Shown here piece after piece: positions 48,378 to 61,690 of a DNA stretch of 64,000 nt. The notes beneath the pieces were generated by a model. The model ran no database searches and was not told the DNA's origin. It saw nothing but the letters and a program-made list of their open reading frames with translations. The DNA is from Warburgia ugandensis (taxonomy: Eukaryota; Streptophyta; Magnoliopsida; Canellales; Canellaceae): NCBI GenBank assembly GCA_035236585.1, contig CP141126.1:6647001-6711000 (forward strand), written 5' to 3'. Both the position numbers and the translations under genes were made by a program. The first letter of the stretch is position 1, and every line of letters starts with the position of its first letter.

Positions 48378-48649
48378 TACCTAGCATGGTGGCAAGTTAG
48401 AGGTAAGTAAAATCTCACTTGAATTAATCCAAATGTAGAGTGCCCATGCATTTATTATTCCCATATATAAAAAATCATAGATTCTAGTACATATAGTCCA
48501 TTTGAAAAGTTATGCCTAGAAATAGACAGTTTAGAAACTATTTAAATAAGACGCAATTTCTTAGAAGCTAGAATCATTCAAGCCTTATATATTTTTGGAC
48601 TTGTAACAAATCTAAACTTTGTGCAATGAGATGAGTGACCTCATAACGT

Positions 48650-48651
<2 letters not shown>

Positions 48652-48732
<81 letters not shown>

Positions 48733-48762
48733 TACATGTATGTATGTATGTATGTATGTATA
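48652..48762. repeat. Compound microsatellite (CT)n(TA)n(TATG)n
   Basis: CT from 48652 to about 48699, then TA to about 48726, then TATG/TACA units to about 48762. Purely simple sequence. Confidence 0.93.
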
Positions 48763-51094
48763 TTCTAAGATGGTTAGAGCATAGACAACCTTAACATATA
48801 TACTAGTCCTACTAGCAAGGTGCTTGGGCAACACCCAAAAAATAGGATAAAAATGTTGTTATTGTTTACTCTTAATTACTATTCTATTTTCAATTTAAAT
48901 TATATAAGTAAGCATATAATGTAATTATGAATTAGTAACAAGTATCAAAATGCCATATGATAGTCTTAATATTTCTCTAAACATGATAAAACATAACTTA
49001 GTCTATAACAATGGCAAAATTCTCTAAGTAGTCATGAAAAAAGTCCTCTCCATTGTGCAGTGACCTACAAGACCATTAAAAGAATTATGTTATATATTTA
49101 AAATGGTTTATGATCATTTGCAAAATAAATAATTGATTTTGAGATATTGCTTGTTAAACATCTTGACCCATTTAATCTCCAAATAAACTATTATATTAGA
49201 TTGCAGCTAGTTATTAAAAAATTTCTTATATGCAATTCAAGAAAAAATGTTTATGCAAATTAGATGGTTGTTTTATACACAAACAATTGGATGTCATCTG
49301 TCACAACAATCTCTTTGGATTCTCTACTTCTTATCCTTTTCATATTCCATTTCTAGTGAACTCTTTTGAAATGAACTTTATATTTGTTAAAAATAAAAAA
49401 TTTATTAAAAAGAATAATATATTCCAATTTGTTAAATTTTTTATAATTACCCTGGCTTCAATTTTGATAGCAATTATTTGTCTTTATTATCTTTTTGTAT
49501 TCCAAAGAACTTTCGAGAATAAAATTTAGCTTCTTGATTTTGGCCATAGGAAATCCACTCCAATGAGAGAATTTGATGGTTGACATATTGGAGATCAAAA
49601 TTTTAAGACAACAGATCTAAAAGAGTGAAGGCTATTTTATTACGCATCTTGTTATCGTTGGGCTAAATGCCACAGAGTTTCTAGAGTTTTTTTTTTTAAT
49701 TAGAAAAACATTTAAGATAAAACGGCCATCTCAGCAAACAAAAAGAAGGCTCCACCCACGGTAATAACATGTTTGTTATTGGATAGTCTCAAATGAGCAG
49801 CTAGATATATTTTGAAGCCACCTTTTAAATAATTCTCACTATATATATTTTAATACTCAAAACCAGTGCCAAAGAAATCCTCGTGATCCATTGGAGGATT
49901 ACTTGTAGGTGTTTGATTAATTAGACAAGACATAGCTTATCTAATATAGGTTCAAGATGATCAATACATAGGGATACGCCCTGCATGCACTTGCCATGAC
50001 CATATGTTTCTTGGGATGGATTTATTAACTCATGTTTTCCTTATTTACTATATTCTTATTGCCTACGAAATTGTAACTCTACACGTGAAGAACAACCCAG
50101 GCTCAATATTATTCTTGGCAAAAGGTAAAAGAAAGTAAAAAAGAAAAGAAAAAGATAATAGACTTACCTGAGTGAGAGGAGAGAAAGGATGAAACTCTAG
50201 GAAGAGGAATTGTGGAGTGTGTGTAAGCAACATGAGATATTATACTTACTAGGGAATTTAGGAATGAGTATAGTCTAAAAAGAAAATCTTAGAAAATGGA
50301 TTTTAGGAAATGGTAGTCTATAAATAAATTTTGAGGAAGCAAATTTAGGAAAAAGATGGATTTATAGGAAAGTATAAAGATGAGAGAGAGCTTTAAGGAA
50401 TTGACATGTGGTGACAGAGAGATGGTGTATAAGAGGAGCCTATTTCACCAACTAATGAGTAGGATAAAAAAAATAATTAAAAATGATAACATGGTAAGAG
50501 AAAAAATAGAGTCCTAAGTACTTAAAGAAATTCGTGATTAGTTTAATATATAATAGACAAAAAAAGAAGAAGAGAGATAAGGGATGAAGGATTCAAGTGG
50601 GGCTGAAAAATAAGTACCAGTACTTAATATTTTTAATATGAGGATAACTAAAAGTTAAAAGAAGATAAGTTAGTGAGGTTAGAAAAAGAAAGATGTTAGA
50701 GAATTATGTTAGATAAAAATGAAAAAACCTTTTAAAAACTTAAAAAAGAGAATAAAATTAACGACAAAAGTTCTAAGAGTTTGGTGAAAATTTTTTTTTT
50801 TATATTGCTTCAGTACATGGTAGACTCTAAAAGTTAGGATTTTTTAGTATATGAAATTGTTGGGCAATGAATGGGCTAAGGCGAGGCCTGCCGCAAAGTG
50901 ATGGGATTTTCAGCCGGCGGATTGATACGATAAAGTATGAGTTGTTACGTGGTATTTGTGTGCCTGGATTGACACAAGTAAAAATACGGACCACCCTGAT
51001 TATAAAGGCCACCTGCCGGACTTCTTAGCACGCGTTTTACATGGGAATGAAGCCCTTGTTTGTAATTCATGGTAGGAGAAGAACGCTAGAAAAT
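48763..51094. other. AT-rich gene-free stretch
   Basis: Strongly AT-rich, with purine-rich patches at 50100-50700. The 99-codon frame at 49230-49529 is rich in F, I, K and N, as expected by chance here, and has no domain. No transposon ends were found. Confidence 0.5.
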
Positions 51095-51167
51095 GGGGAT
51101 GTAGCTCAGATGGTAGAGCGCTCGCTTAGCATGCGAGAGGTACGGGGATCGATACCCCGCATCTCCA
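51095..51167 (+). tRNA. tRNA-Ala (anticodon AGC)
   Basis: 73 bases, intronless. Acceptor stem GGGGATG pairs with CATCTCC (one G-U), D arm GCTCAGATGGTAGAGC, anticodon stem CTCGC/GCGAG with loop TTAGCAT (AGC at 51128-51130), T arm CGGGGATCGATACCCCG, discriminator A. A run of T at 51171-51176 fits Pol III termination. Looks functional. Confidence 0.97.
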
Positions 51168-51869
51168 AGTTTTTTGTTTGCTCAAAATTAGCCTTCGGTT
51201 TTTGCTCTCTTTTTTCTGTCATTTTAAAACCCAGATGTAAGAGAATTAGATTGCCAGATGGGTTACAATTTCTGTATGATTTATGACATGAATGAATGGC
51301 TTGGATCATTGAGGAAAGTTGGTTCTACTTGTATTTTGCCTGCTTATATTTTACAACATAAACGGAATCCACCACCCACTTCTAGTCTGTCTGAACTCGT
51401 TGGACCCCTGGCTATTGAAGTTGAACGGCCTGGCCGGCTTTTCACTCATTTTATTTGTTTCAGCGCGTTAGAGTTGACCCGTTTGTTTACAGGATATTGA
51501 CACGGCATTGTATTGATTACAACTAGTGGGAAGGAGCCATAACCCATTAGAAGAATCACAGTTGGCCAGCCAAGTGATGTCAAGGTCAAGTTGATACCCG
51601 GGGATGAAATCCTTGACCAACCCCAAAATCACTTCGATCAAACTTGAAATCTACCAACTGTTTCATATTTTATCACGGAACTTTGTTCATTTCTTCCTAT
51701 TGGTTAGATGGTTTCCATCCTTCAAACGTCTACGTCCATCTTGGTGAAATGGATTCTTTAAAGGAAAGGAAACAGTGAATTGACATTCTATGGCATCTCG
51801 TCGCCATTTAGAGAAAGTTCTAAGAAAAATCCTATTCTTATATATAGTTCGGCATGCATATCTCTAATG
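51168..51869. other. Spacer after the tRNA gene
   Basis: No gene recognised. Open frames on both strands start within the tRNA and carry no domain. Confidence 0.45.
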
Positions 51870-52048
51870 AAAAGGAGCTTTGGTGCAGCTATAAAAGTTG
51901 TCATCATGTGACCTTCAAGTCATGGGTTTAAGACGTGAAATTAGCGTCTTGCAAAATACAAGGTAAGACTGCCCACTATAGACCCCTGTAATCCGCCCAT
52001 TCTTTAGACCCATCATAAGCAAGAGCTTCATGCATTGGGCTGCCCTTA
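51870..52048 (+). mobile_element. Au SINE, diverged
   Basis: Plus orientation: AAAGGAGCTTTGGTGCAGCT, B-box side TCAAGTCATGGGTTTAAG, end TTGGGCTGCCCTTAAA. No clear target duplication, so older. Confidence 0.88.
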
Positions 52049-52716
52049 AAAAAAATTCCTACCATCAACATAGTTGTCCATGTATATTATTATTCTCATG
52101 GATTGAGTAATTATTGTGAAAGCAAACTAGCTAAAAGCATACCCTAGCATCCGCCTAGAATCATTCTAGTGAGGGCAAAGGGCCACCTCAAGCTCCTCCC
52201 ACCAAGCATAGAGAAAATGATATGCGTGCAACCACCATTGGACCAGGATCACCGGTCTTGATTGAAAGATACACTATATCGGGATAGGGATCAATGGTTC
52301 AGGATCCGATTGGCACGATAAAATCAGCATCGCAGGAACGAACTTCTCGTCACCTTTCAGATTATTTGATTCGGTGGCGTGCATGACAGCCAGTGTCATT
52401 CGCAGAAGCAGCGACGCACGTGAAATGCAGGGTGTCGATGTCAATTTCCAGCATAGACATTCGAGTTCAAAGGACTGGTTGGCCCCGGCAGACATGCTTT
52501 CCCAATTCCCATCCCGTGTTTCTCCCCCTTTTCGATAAACGACGTAGTGGGTCGCACGTCTCGTTCACGGGAGACAGCGGGACCCAACTCGTCGCTGCCA
52601 TTTCTTTTTCATGTTTGGAAATTGGTGGAGGCCATTCGGTCACAGCCCCACCTCATTCCTGAACTAATTCATCTGGCTGGAGTCGAATTTCACCGTGGTA
52701 TTCTCTCACTAAGCTC
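52049..52716. other. Probable promoter of the SPARK-domain kinase
   Basis: GC-richer than the DNA to its left, without repeats, directly before the kinase leader. No specific site was assigned. Confidence 0.4.
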
Positions 52717-52734
52717 CTCTCTCTCTCTCTCTCT
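52717..52734. repeat. (CT)9 tract 3 bp before the SPARK kinase ATG
   Basis: CT repeat in the leader, ending GAC then ATG at 52738. Confidence 0.9.
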
Positions 52735-52737
52735 GAC

Positions 52738-55700
52738 ATGTTGCTGCACAGTTTGGCAGCCGTCCTCTTTTTGCTTGCGGTGCTCAAGATGCAGCAGCTA
52801 GTAATGGCGGGTATGGAATTTTCTGTTCTTTTTCTTTGCATTCTTTCTTTTCTTGTTATGTATTTTCCTATGTAGTAAGCATTGTATTGAGGGAGAAAGT
52901 AGAGTAGTACTTCAACGTACTTATGTTCTGGTTAAGGAATTCATTTGGTTGCTTTCAGTGGGCATGTTAGGTTACTAGGGTTTTAGTTTCTGGGTCAGTC
53001 GTTTGGTGAAGGTGGTGAATCTCTATCTGGGTTTTGCCGGGTCTGTGGGTCCTTTGCTTTTCCTTGCCAAATTGGGTTTGTTTTATTTTCTTTGCTTGGT
53101 CTCATTTAATGCTTGCACATTTTGATTATTTCATCAGTTTCTTCTGTATTTTCACTTGGGTTTCTTCCTGGAGCAGTTTAACCTGCATTAGGAATTGTTA
53201 TATATCTTCCAAAGTCGCTCTCATCTAGTGTGTTTGTGTGCAGACTGTAGAGTCACTCTGTAATCCGTTTCATACGGCATCGTTGGGCAAGAAATTGGGC
53301 TATCAGTCCTGTCTTTCAGATAGAAAGCAAACAATTAAAGAATGTGAATCTGTCGTTACGTCCTGCATAACGTTTGGATGGCTAGGAGCGAACTATCATG
53401 ACCTTTAGAAGGCCATTAATTTCTGATGTGCTGTGAAAAATATAACTCGAGCATTGGTTATAGACATAAAGTTCGGACACATTAGTGGTTTAGACATGCA
53501 TTGTGCACTGGAAACCTTACCTACATTGAGGCCATGATTCATTTTTCGAATGTGGTAACTCGGTCAATCTGATGTTATCCGGTTTCAGGGGTTATTTCTT
53601 TTGCTAAAATGCTTCTATAAATTCAGATATTATACCTTTATCCTGCAGTTGGCCATGCGATCTTTATTAATGTTTTGGTTGCAGCTATATATCTTTTGAG
53701 GAACTGGAGATGTTTCTTGCTGCATCAATGCAGGTTGTCCCCTGGATTTGAGTGGGTCGAATATTACTTTGGTTGCTTCTGTATGCTCAAATCAAGATAG
53801 AGGACCGTGTTGTCGTTATATCAATGCTTTTGTTGCACTTTCCATTGCTCGATATGCAAATGCCTCAGGGAAGCTGGGAGTTCCTCCAGAGTTATCAGAT
53901 ATCTGTCTCAGCTTTGTATCCCGTACCTTGGAATTTTATGGAATTCGATCTAATGCAACAGTTTTCTGTGGACTTGGGAAGAAAATTCCTGTTACTTTAC
54001 AATGCAAAGGCCGAACAACTGTCAAGGAAATGCTGCAGTCTCCCAAGTTCGAAGATGTTGTACAAAACTGCAAGTTGCCACTGGAAGATAGTTGTAGGAG
54101 TTGCCTAAGTGCTGGCATTATGTACCTTCACCGTCTTATAGGAGCCGAAGATAACATGACATTAAGTACTTGCAGGGATGCAAGTTTTGCTGCACTTGCA
54201 AGCCAAAATGGCAACATCTCAGCTGGTGGCTTGGCAAACTGTTTCTTTGGGGTTGACGGGCTCAGTGTGCTTCCAGGTTTTCCGTAGTTAAACTTGAGAG
54301 CTATGAATCATTATTCTATAATATGGAAAGGATACATTGAATTGTATGCATATATATGCTATATGCTGAATTAGAAATTCCTCTTTCTTTTTATTTTGTA
54401 TTTTCCATAAGAAATATGAATCAAACAAGGGAGCTGTCTATTCCTTGCTTTGGATTCCCGATGATCATTTTATGGATGAGTTCAGAATTATGTTTGAACC
54501 TGTCTTCCATCTGCTTGCATTAACTTATACTAATTGTGGAACTTGTTGTTTCTGTCTTAGGGCATCAAACTGTTATCCTATAAATTTATCAGGGCTTATT
54601 TATTTAATTAAATGATCATCTCATTTCAATGCTATCTTATCTCTCACTAAATCTGTTTACTTAAGTTTTATATAAAAGGGAAGCTCAGTGCACGAAGCTC
54701 CCGCGTAGCGGTGTCAGGAGAAAGGGCAGACCACAAGGGTCTATAGTAGACAGTCTTACCTTGCATTTGTACAAGAGGCTATTTCCACACCTCGAACCTA
54801 TGACCTCAAGGTCACATGACAACAACTCTACCATTGAGCCAAGGCTCCCCTTCTTAAGTTTTATATGCTTACCAAATAATATTAAGAAGCCACTGAGCAT
54901 CTGCATGTTGTCAGTTTGCATTAGCCAATTTTATAATTTAACACAGCATGTTATTGTCACTCTATATGGCTCAGATTCTAGGTTACCCCATTAACTATGC
55001 TGGTTATATTCTTACAAACACAAGAAGGTTACTATTTTGTCGGTTCGTGATGTCCTTAGTTCTTAAGATCCAATGATCAGATATCTATGGAACTGGCTAT
55101 GCTATGCTGTTCAAGACTATGCCAATCTGATTCCTAACCAAGACCTTGATTTGAAAACATAGGTGCTCTGTCCCACTGGTTCTCAAAGACTTGGTCTAGG
55201 CTAATCTTATCTTAGGTTTTGCAATATCTCCTTGGTAAAGTTTGGATCTAATTGTCATAATCTTCTTGCTGCACAGATTCCAATCTGTGTAGTATATCTC
55301 CCTTTTCTTTTTTTGAACGGTAGATGCACACTACCGGGCACAGCCTCTAACCCTGGTCACTCAGGTGAGAGACTCCTTGTGCTACTGCACTGGAATGACC
55401 TAATTTTTCATATAGCTAATACCAATGCATGAAACCTTTGTGCCCAAGTAGTTTCTACTGGCAAAACAGTCTGAAGGGAGTGAATTGGTCTATTGTTCCA
55501 CCGATCCCAAGTTTATTATGCAGTATGCATCTACTCTAACAAAATCTTCCTTTGCAAGCATTTGTTGGTTCATTATACAAAGACTATATCTACTCTCATG
55601 ATATAGCAAAACTACTGCAACCTATACAGAACTATAGACACACACCTCACACTAGCTCTAACACTAACACTCTTATGCAGTGAGGGCAAAGAATTACTGG

Positions 55701-58700
55701 ATAAACATCAACAAATGACGTGGACACAGTGAGCAGGCAGGGCATGCTTTATATGTTTAGCATCACGAGGAGAATTGCTGTCCAGTCGCTGCAAAGTATT
55801 AAAATCTCTTGATGGGTAGACTAGACTTATCCCAGAATTCTCTGTCAATGATCCTTATGTTGTCTATGTGAGAACTTCTGTGGAGTCATATGATTCTTTT
55901 CTTAAGATCTCTTTTCCAGGTGAATAGCTTTCCACATGTAGGCTGGCTAGTTATTCGACGATTATTCCAGTTTGCATTTATTGTTGAATGATAGGCAGTC
56001 CTGTTACGGGCTTGAACACTACCTTGCAACATCCTTCCTGGGGTCCTCACATCATTTTTGGGACTTGAAAGGCTTGTGTACCCTGCCACATGATATTTTT
56101 GTACTCATGGTGCAGCAGGGGTGGGATAGAATTAGGCAAATCCATGAGGCTCAGTAAGCCTGTGGGTCTTCTTCTGTCTGACTAACAGTTACTCGAGCAT
56201 GTATGCATGGGTAAATGACACAACTGCCAATAGGCTGATCTGAACTAGGGCAATGCTGGAGTGGCATTGTATTTGTTCATTGGACTATTGCTGTTACAAT
56301 TTTAATACCGAGTGACATAAATACTTCAATCTGTATAGCATTGGCTCGATGATTTTCTAGTAATTCGTCATTAGAACCAGCTTTTCCAAGTAATTAGGGC
56401 CTGTGTTTTGTTAGTGAGGTTAAAGAAAGAAATACTGATCTAAAGTTGTTGTCTGAGTCTGAACTGATGGTTCTTGTGCAGTTTTATGATTTCAATAATG
56501 CAGTGTTGAGCATGGTACTGCTATTGTTTGTTAACTTTACTGGCCAGAATTAATCTTTTCTTAGTATTTGTTATGGTTGAGATGAAGTTCAACTTGAACA
56601 TTCTGATCTACTCTTGGTTTCCTTAATTTACATTTTTCTTCCGATGATAACCTCTTTTTCCCTTACCTCTGGCTATATTTGTTTGATTAAAATTCCTTGC
56701 TTCTCCAGTGAGTACTCCAGCACCACACTCCCCGTTGCTTGCTCCTGAGGCTTCTCCAAGTTCTAAACCTGCTGAAACTCCTGCTCAGCTTGTGGTAGGA
56801 ATACCTGTAAAGCAAGATCATCATCGTTACCACCTCACACTAGTTCCAGCAGTTGGCATTGTGGTTACAGGGGTGGCTGTTCTTCTGTTGATAATCATGG
56901 TACTTCTCATACGTAGAAAATGTAGCAAGCTGAAGGCTACACACAGTCAAATTAGAACATCTTCGAAGGCCTTTCCTCCGCAGCCTACCAGAAAAAGTCA
57001 GGAAGGTATGTCTAACTTGGTGTATTCCATTTTATGCTCTGTAAATCCAGAATGCATAACTCCCCCCCTTTTCTCCTTCCCTTCCGAACAGCTACATATA
57101 TAACCTACAAGGAATATTTACTGCAGGCCCATCATCCATGTTCCGGCGGTTCAGCTACAAGGAAACTAAGAAGGCGACAGATAACTTCAGCACTACTATA
57201 GGAATGGGGGGGTATGGAACTGTTTACAAGGCTCAATTCAGTAATGGTTTTGTGGCAGCTGTGAAACGAATGAGTAAAGTTTCAGAAAAAGGAGAGTATG
57301 AGTTCTGCAGGGAGATGGAGCTTCTTGGGAGGCTGCACCATCGCCATCTTGTTGCCCTCAGAGGATTTTGCGTTGAAAAACATGAAAGGTGATCTAGAAG
57401 TTCTCATCATTATCTTGTTACTTCTTGGCCTCATTTCTTGCTGGTCTGAGAATTGACATAGCATAACACGTGCCTCATTATCAGGTTTTTAATTTATGAA
57501 TACATGGAAAATGGAAGCTTAAAGGACCATCTCCACTGTAATTCTCTAGACTAGTTTTATTTGATCTTTTTTATAATTTTTCTTCTTTAGCTGTTCATTA
57601 TATTCTATTTGACATTAATCTCTGTACTGTGTAGCTCCAGGGAAAACTCCACTAAGTTGGCATAGCAGAATCCGAATTGCCATTGACGTGGCTAATGCTC
57701 TGGTAATTTGTGATGTCATATTTCTCATATGAGCCAATGGACTCAAGATTTCACTTCACTGGATTCTTGCAGTTAAAACCGTTTGCTCAGAGGATGTGTG
57801 CAGTTTTTCTCATTTTGTCATTGTCAGGCATGTGAGACCATTAGCTGTTTACTTCTTGGGTTGATTTCTTCATATGCAGGATTACCTCCACTTCTATTGC
57901 GATCCTCCTCTCTGTCACAGAGACATAAAGTCCAGCAACATTCTCCTGGATGAGAATTTTGTAGCGAAGGTAAAAAATTTTCATTGGCTGTCAGACTTTG
58001 TGATTTTTAACTCATGGGCTTGGATTGTAATTTCAGGTTGCAGATTTTGGTCTTGCACATGCTTCAAGAAGTGGTTCAATTAGCTTTGAAACAGTGAATA
58101 CAGATATTTGGGGAACCCCAGGTAAACTTATTTGAGATCTCAAACGTGGTTTGTTCCTAATTTGTGTTTCAAAGAGATCAATAAATCTAAGGTGTTTTGC
58201 AGGCTATATGGATCCTGAATATGTGGTAACTAGGGAACTGACTGAGAAGAGTGATGTATACAGTTATGGAGTGTTATTGCTGGAGCTAGTGACTGCAAGA
58301 CGAGCAATACAAGATAATAAACATCTGGTGGAATGGTCTCAACAGTTCATGCTGACAGTGTCTCAACTACCTGAGCTGGTGGATTCTGCTATTTCAGACT
58401 CATTCGACTTGGATGAGCTTCAAATATTGGTCAGGATAGCAAGGTGGTGCACCCAGAGAGAAGGAAGGGCCAGACCTTCAATTAAACAGGTTCTCAGGCT
58501 GCTGCATGAGATATCAGATCCAATACATAGTGGCTTGTTGGAGGCTGGTGAAGGAGAAGATGAAGGTACTTATGGTGGAGCAAGGACTAATAAGGGAAAG
58601 GTGTACAGGAGTGAAGTCATCTATCACAGTGGTGATGCGAGGTGTCTTCCGTCTTCTTCAAGTACATCCAGGTCCTACTGTAGTAGGAGCTTTTTACTTG

Positions 58701-58744
58701 AGACCAGTTCACCCCAATCACCTCCTGGAGTTTTCCCGGTTTGA
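52738..58744 (+). CDS. SPARK-domain receptor-like kinase (At1g49730 type), complete
   Basis: Nine coding exons: 52738-52810, 53734-54276, 56709-57005, 57127-57388, 57485-57537, 57635-57702, 57880-57969, 58037-58121, 58203-58744. Total 670 residues, GT-AG introns, consistent phases. A signal peptide ([20 protein letters not shown]) leads into a Cys-rich ectodomain to about residue 205 with [25 protein letters not shown] and GGLANCFFG. That is the SPARK domain, named after the rice kinases ARK1 and SPARK1. A Pro/Ser-rich linker, one membrane segment near 249-273 ([20 protein letters not shown]) and a kinase follow: [48 protein letters not shown]. All key residues are present. ARK-type members act in arbuscular mycorrhiza; this clade also occurs in non-symbiotic plants, so its role is open. 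Intron 2 (2432 bp) splits ectodomain from linker and holds two SINEs. Confidence 0.93.
54674..54852 (-). mobile_element. Au SINE, full length, in SPARK kinase intron 2
   Basis: Minus orientation. Exact 14-bp target duplication CTTAAGTTTTATAT at 54660-54673 and 54853-54866. Confidence 0.94.
55301..55395 (-). mobile_element. Short SINE of the second family (copy 3), in SPARK kinase intron 2
   Basis: Minus strand: AGTAGCACAAGGAGTC, then TGACCAGGGTTAGAGGC (B-box-like), ending in an A-rich tail (plus strand CTTTTCTTTTTTTG). Same order and size as copies 1 and 2. More diverged. Confidence 0.45.
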
Positions 58745-59598
58745 AGTGGTGGGTTACTTAGCTACATTTTCCCAGCTGCTGATAAGGTTGCACGTTGAAC
58801 TGCTGCCCTAATTTTACGTGAAGCTCGCAAACTGCCCGTATGATTGACACTCTGACTTCCTATTGATCAAGTGTCAGATTTCAAGAAATCATGTTATGAA
58901 TATTTCTGAAATGCATGAGAAATGGCAGCAGCATAGTTTTTACTTGCCTGTTTTTTCTTCTGAAAACAATGATATGTAAATATTTGTTGAAAACTTACAG
59001 CGATATATGGGGTATAGTAACAGCAAACACCTGTAGCTGAACCAGGATCAGGCAGTTAAATTCGGTGTGGTGGCTGCGGGATTTTAAAAACATAGCCTGT
59101 GTTTACGAAGCATCTGATCGGTTGTTGTGGCTTGCAGACATCCTTCATGGCATGGAGGAGATGCTTTTGTTGAGTTTGAACCTGGCTTTTTGGTGACCAA
59201 GCAATATGAAACTTGTTAATTGCCGCATAGTACGAGTTTGAAGTGCTCCTACTGAGTTGCCGTAAGAGGCCTCTTCAATTTTAGCTGTTGAAAAGAACTG
59301 ATGAGCTGAGATTAGGTTGAGGAATTGTTAAAAATTGATGCAGGAATATGATAATTGCTCTCCTGTTTCCAAAGTACAATGCTTTCTTTATTATTACCCT
59401 GTAGGTTGGGCTATTAAGCTGTTACTGTTCCCAAAAGTCTATCAAACAGCCAGAGAAATATATTGATGAAAATGAAGATTGCCGTTATAAGGAAGGGCAG
59501 CTTGTATGCCATTTTCAATTCAAACACAGTTTAATCTTACAAAGGACAACACCAAATACAGGCCTCTCTCTACTCAAGATTCATCATAACCAGAAACT
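58745..59598. other. 3' UTR and downstream spacer of the SPARK kinase
   Basis: No gene or repeat recognised up to the Au SINE. Confidence 0.45.
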
Positions 59599-59752
59599 AG
59601 AAAAGGCAGCCCCAGTGCATGAAGCTCCCGCCTATGTGGGGTTATAGTATGCAGCCTTACCTTGCATATTGCAAGAAGCCGTTTCCACACCTTGAGAACC
59701 CATGACCTCAAGATCACATGATGACAACTTTACCATTGCGCCAAGGCTCCCC
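59599..59752 (-). mobile_element. Au SINE with internal deletion
   Basis: Minus orientation; lacks about 28 bp of the G-rich middle (TGGGG joined to TTATAGTATG). Target duplication of about 19 bp starting TTCATCATAA at 59580 and 59753, with a few differences. Confidence 0.9.
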
Positions 59753-60074
59753 TTCATCATAAACAAAAACTATGTTGTATATATTTGGGGAAGGTTGTGA
59801 CATATCAATACGATCTTTGTCACTGTTTAAAGGTCAAGAAGTGTATAATTCTGTCAGTCAGGGATACAAATACATGGCTTCGCACAAACATTATTCTATT
59901 TATCAACCCATTTGAGATGGCCCTGCACTAAGTTTTTCCTAACAACATGTATAAAATGAGTGGGAAGTTGATTATCCCTGCTGGATGCTCTGGCCGGAAA
60001 GAGCCTTCAGATTTAAACTTTAAATGTAGTCTCCGAGACTAAGTTATATATTGTTAAGGGAGGAATGCTAGACT

Positions 60075-60256
60075 AAAAAAGGGCAGCCCCAGTGTACGAA
60101 GCTCCCACCTATGCAGGGTCTGGGGAAGGGGCGGACCACAAGAGCCTAAAGTACACAGCCTTACCTTGCATTTGCAAGAGGCTGTTTCCACGCCTTGAAC
60201 CGTGACCTCAAGGTCACACGACGACAATTTTTACCGTTGCGCCAAGTCTTCCATTC
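60075..60256 (-). mobile_element. Au SINE, full length
   Basis: Minus orientation. Target duplication GGAGGAATGCTAGACT at 60059-60074 and 60257-60272. Confidence 0.93.
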
Positions 60257-60639
60257 GGAGGAATGCTAGACTGAAGGTCCTAAATGAACCCGAGTTAGAA
60301 GTGCCAACATTTGAATAATCTAATCCGTTTATCTCATTACTAAAGCTTTGGATGATTATTAACAAAAAGCTACCATGATTATATGACTTTCGCATCATAA
60401 AGACTATATTTTTGGGAGTTGAATTCAGACCATTGTTTATATAAAGTTTCTAGTGGTCCAGTTTTAGTAATAGAAAGTAAAGCTCTGCACAATGTCTGAA
60501 CTATTAGAGTTGTTATAATCCCTCACCGTCTTTGAGAGTCATGCATGTATTCATACTAGGGTGAACGCATACAATAAGAACCCTACTGAAGGTTGTCAAA
60601 ATGTCAGCACCCTTATCTTTGGTCCACATAAATCTAACG

Positions 60640-61690
60640 GCTAGCAATTGCTTGTATACTTGCTCCTAGAGAAAATGAAAATCAACGTCGATATGTTTTG
60701 CATGGGCATGGAATACTGGATTAGCAGCTAGATGTGCGGCATCCAAATTGTCACACCAAACAACTGGAGGGCCCGCCGAAGTGACACCAATTTCTCCAAG
60801 AAGAGATCGAATGTAGGTGATCTCAGCCGCACAGTTTTGCAAGTGCTCTATATTCTGGTTCGTTTGAGGATCTGGCAACGGTACTTTGCTTTTGAGTTTA
60901 CCACGAAATCAGATTAGAACCAAGATAGACCAGGAATCAGAAATCCTCTGGTCGAGCGGCTATAATCGATTGATTTGGCTCAATCTGCATCGCTAATACA
61001 TTCAATTGTTGTTTGGGCAATCTAGAAATAAACAGACCAGTGGAGTTTGTATACTGTAGATAGCTTAAGATCCATTTTACTGTCATCCAGTGGTCATCAG
61101 TGGGATATTGTATAAACTGGCATACCTTGTTGGCCGCGAAAGGAACATATGGTCGACTGAGAGTAACATACTATAGAGCACCCACTGTTGCACGATATTG
61201 ATGAGGATATGAATAAGAGGAACCAACAAATCATGATAATTTTGGGTTGCTGGCCATGGGAGGATTGCACGGTTTAGATCGATCCATTTGAGCCCGTTTG
61301 AATAAATCATTAATGTACTTTTGCTGAGGCAGTAAAAGTCCAATGATGTGTCAGTTTTGAACCCCACAAAACTAATTTTGATCACTAATGAACTCAGCCT
61401 TTGAAACCAAGCTCTGCGAGCCTGTTTGAGACAGTAAATTGACTTCTTTAGCATGCAAACATGGTCTAGACGGTTTTGATCAACATAGCCATGAGGTTGA
61501 GCCATATAGACAGTCCTAATCGACACAATGACCAACTACGAGCAACAGCAAGTGAAAGGACAGTGCAGATCAAAGCTGGTTCGATGACTGAATTGAATGT
61601 ATCTGTATATCCTCCTGTTGCGAATATCTTTGTAGACAATTTCATCTCAAAAAATGATGTCTGCACTCCCATGTCTCATTACTTACCGAT
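60640..61690 (-). mobile_element. Ty1/copia retrotransposon fossil (RT and RNase H parts)
   Basis: The minus strand resembles copia polyprotein: a reverse transcriptase part at about 61230-61640 (YMAQPHGYVDQNRLDHVCML) and an RNase H part at about 60650-60930 (VVWCDNLDAAHLAANPVFHA, KHIDVDFHFL). No LTRs, gag, protease or integrase were recognised. It is broken in several places and incomplete, so an old fossil. Confidence 0.88.

Noticed and set aside
49230-49529. 99-codon frame that looks hydrophobic at its end
   Set aside because: Composition is that of AT-rich DNA; no domain, no leader, no splice support.
52393-52801. Overlapping open frames before the SPARK kinase
   Set aside because: They cover the probable promoter and the signal-peptide exon in the wrong frame.
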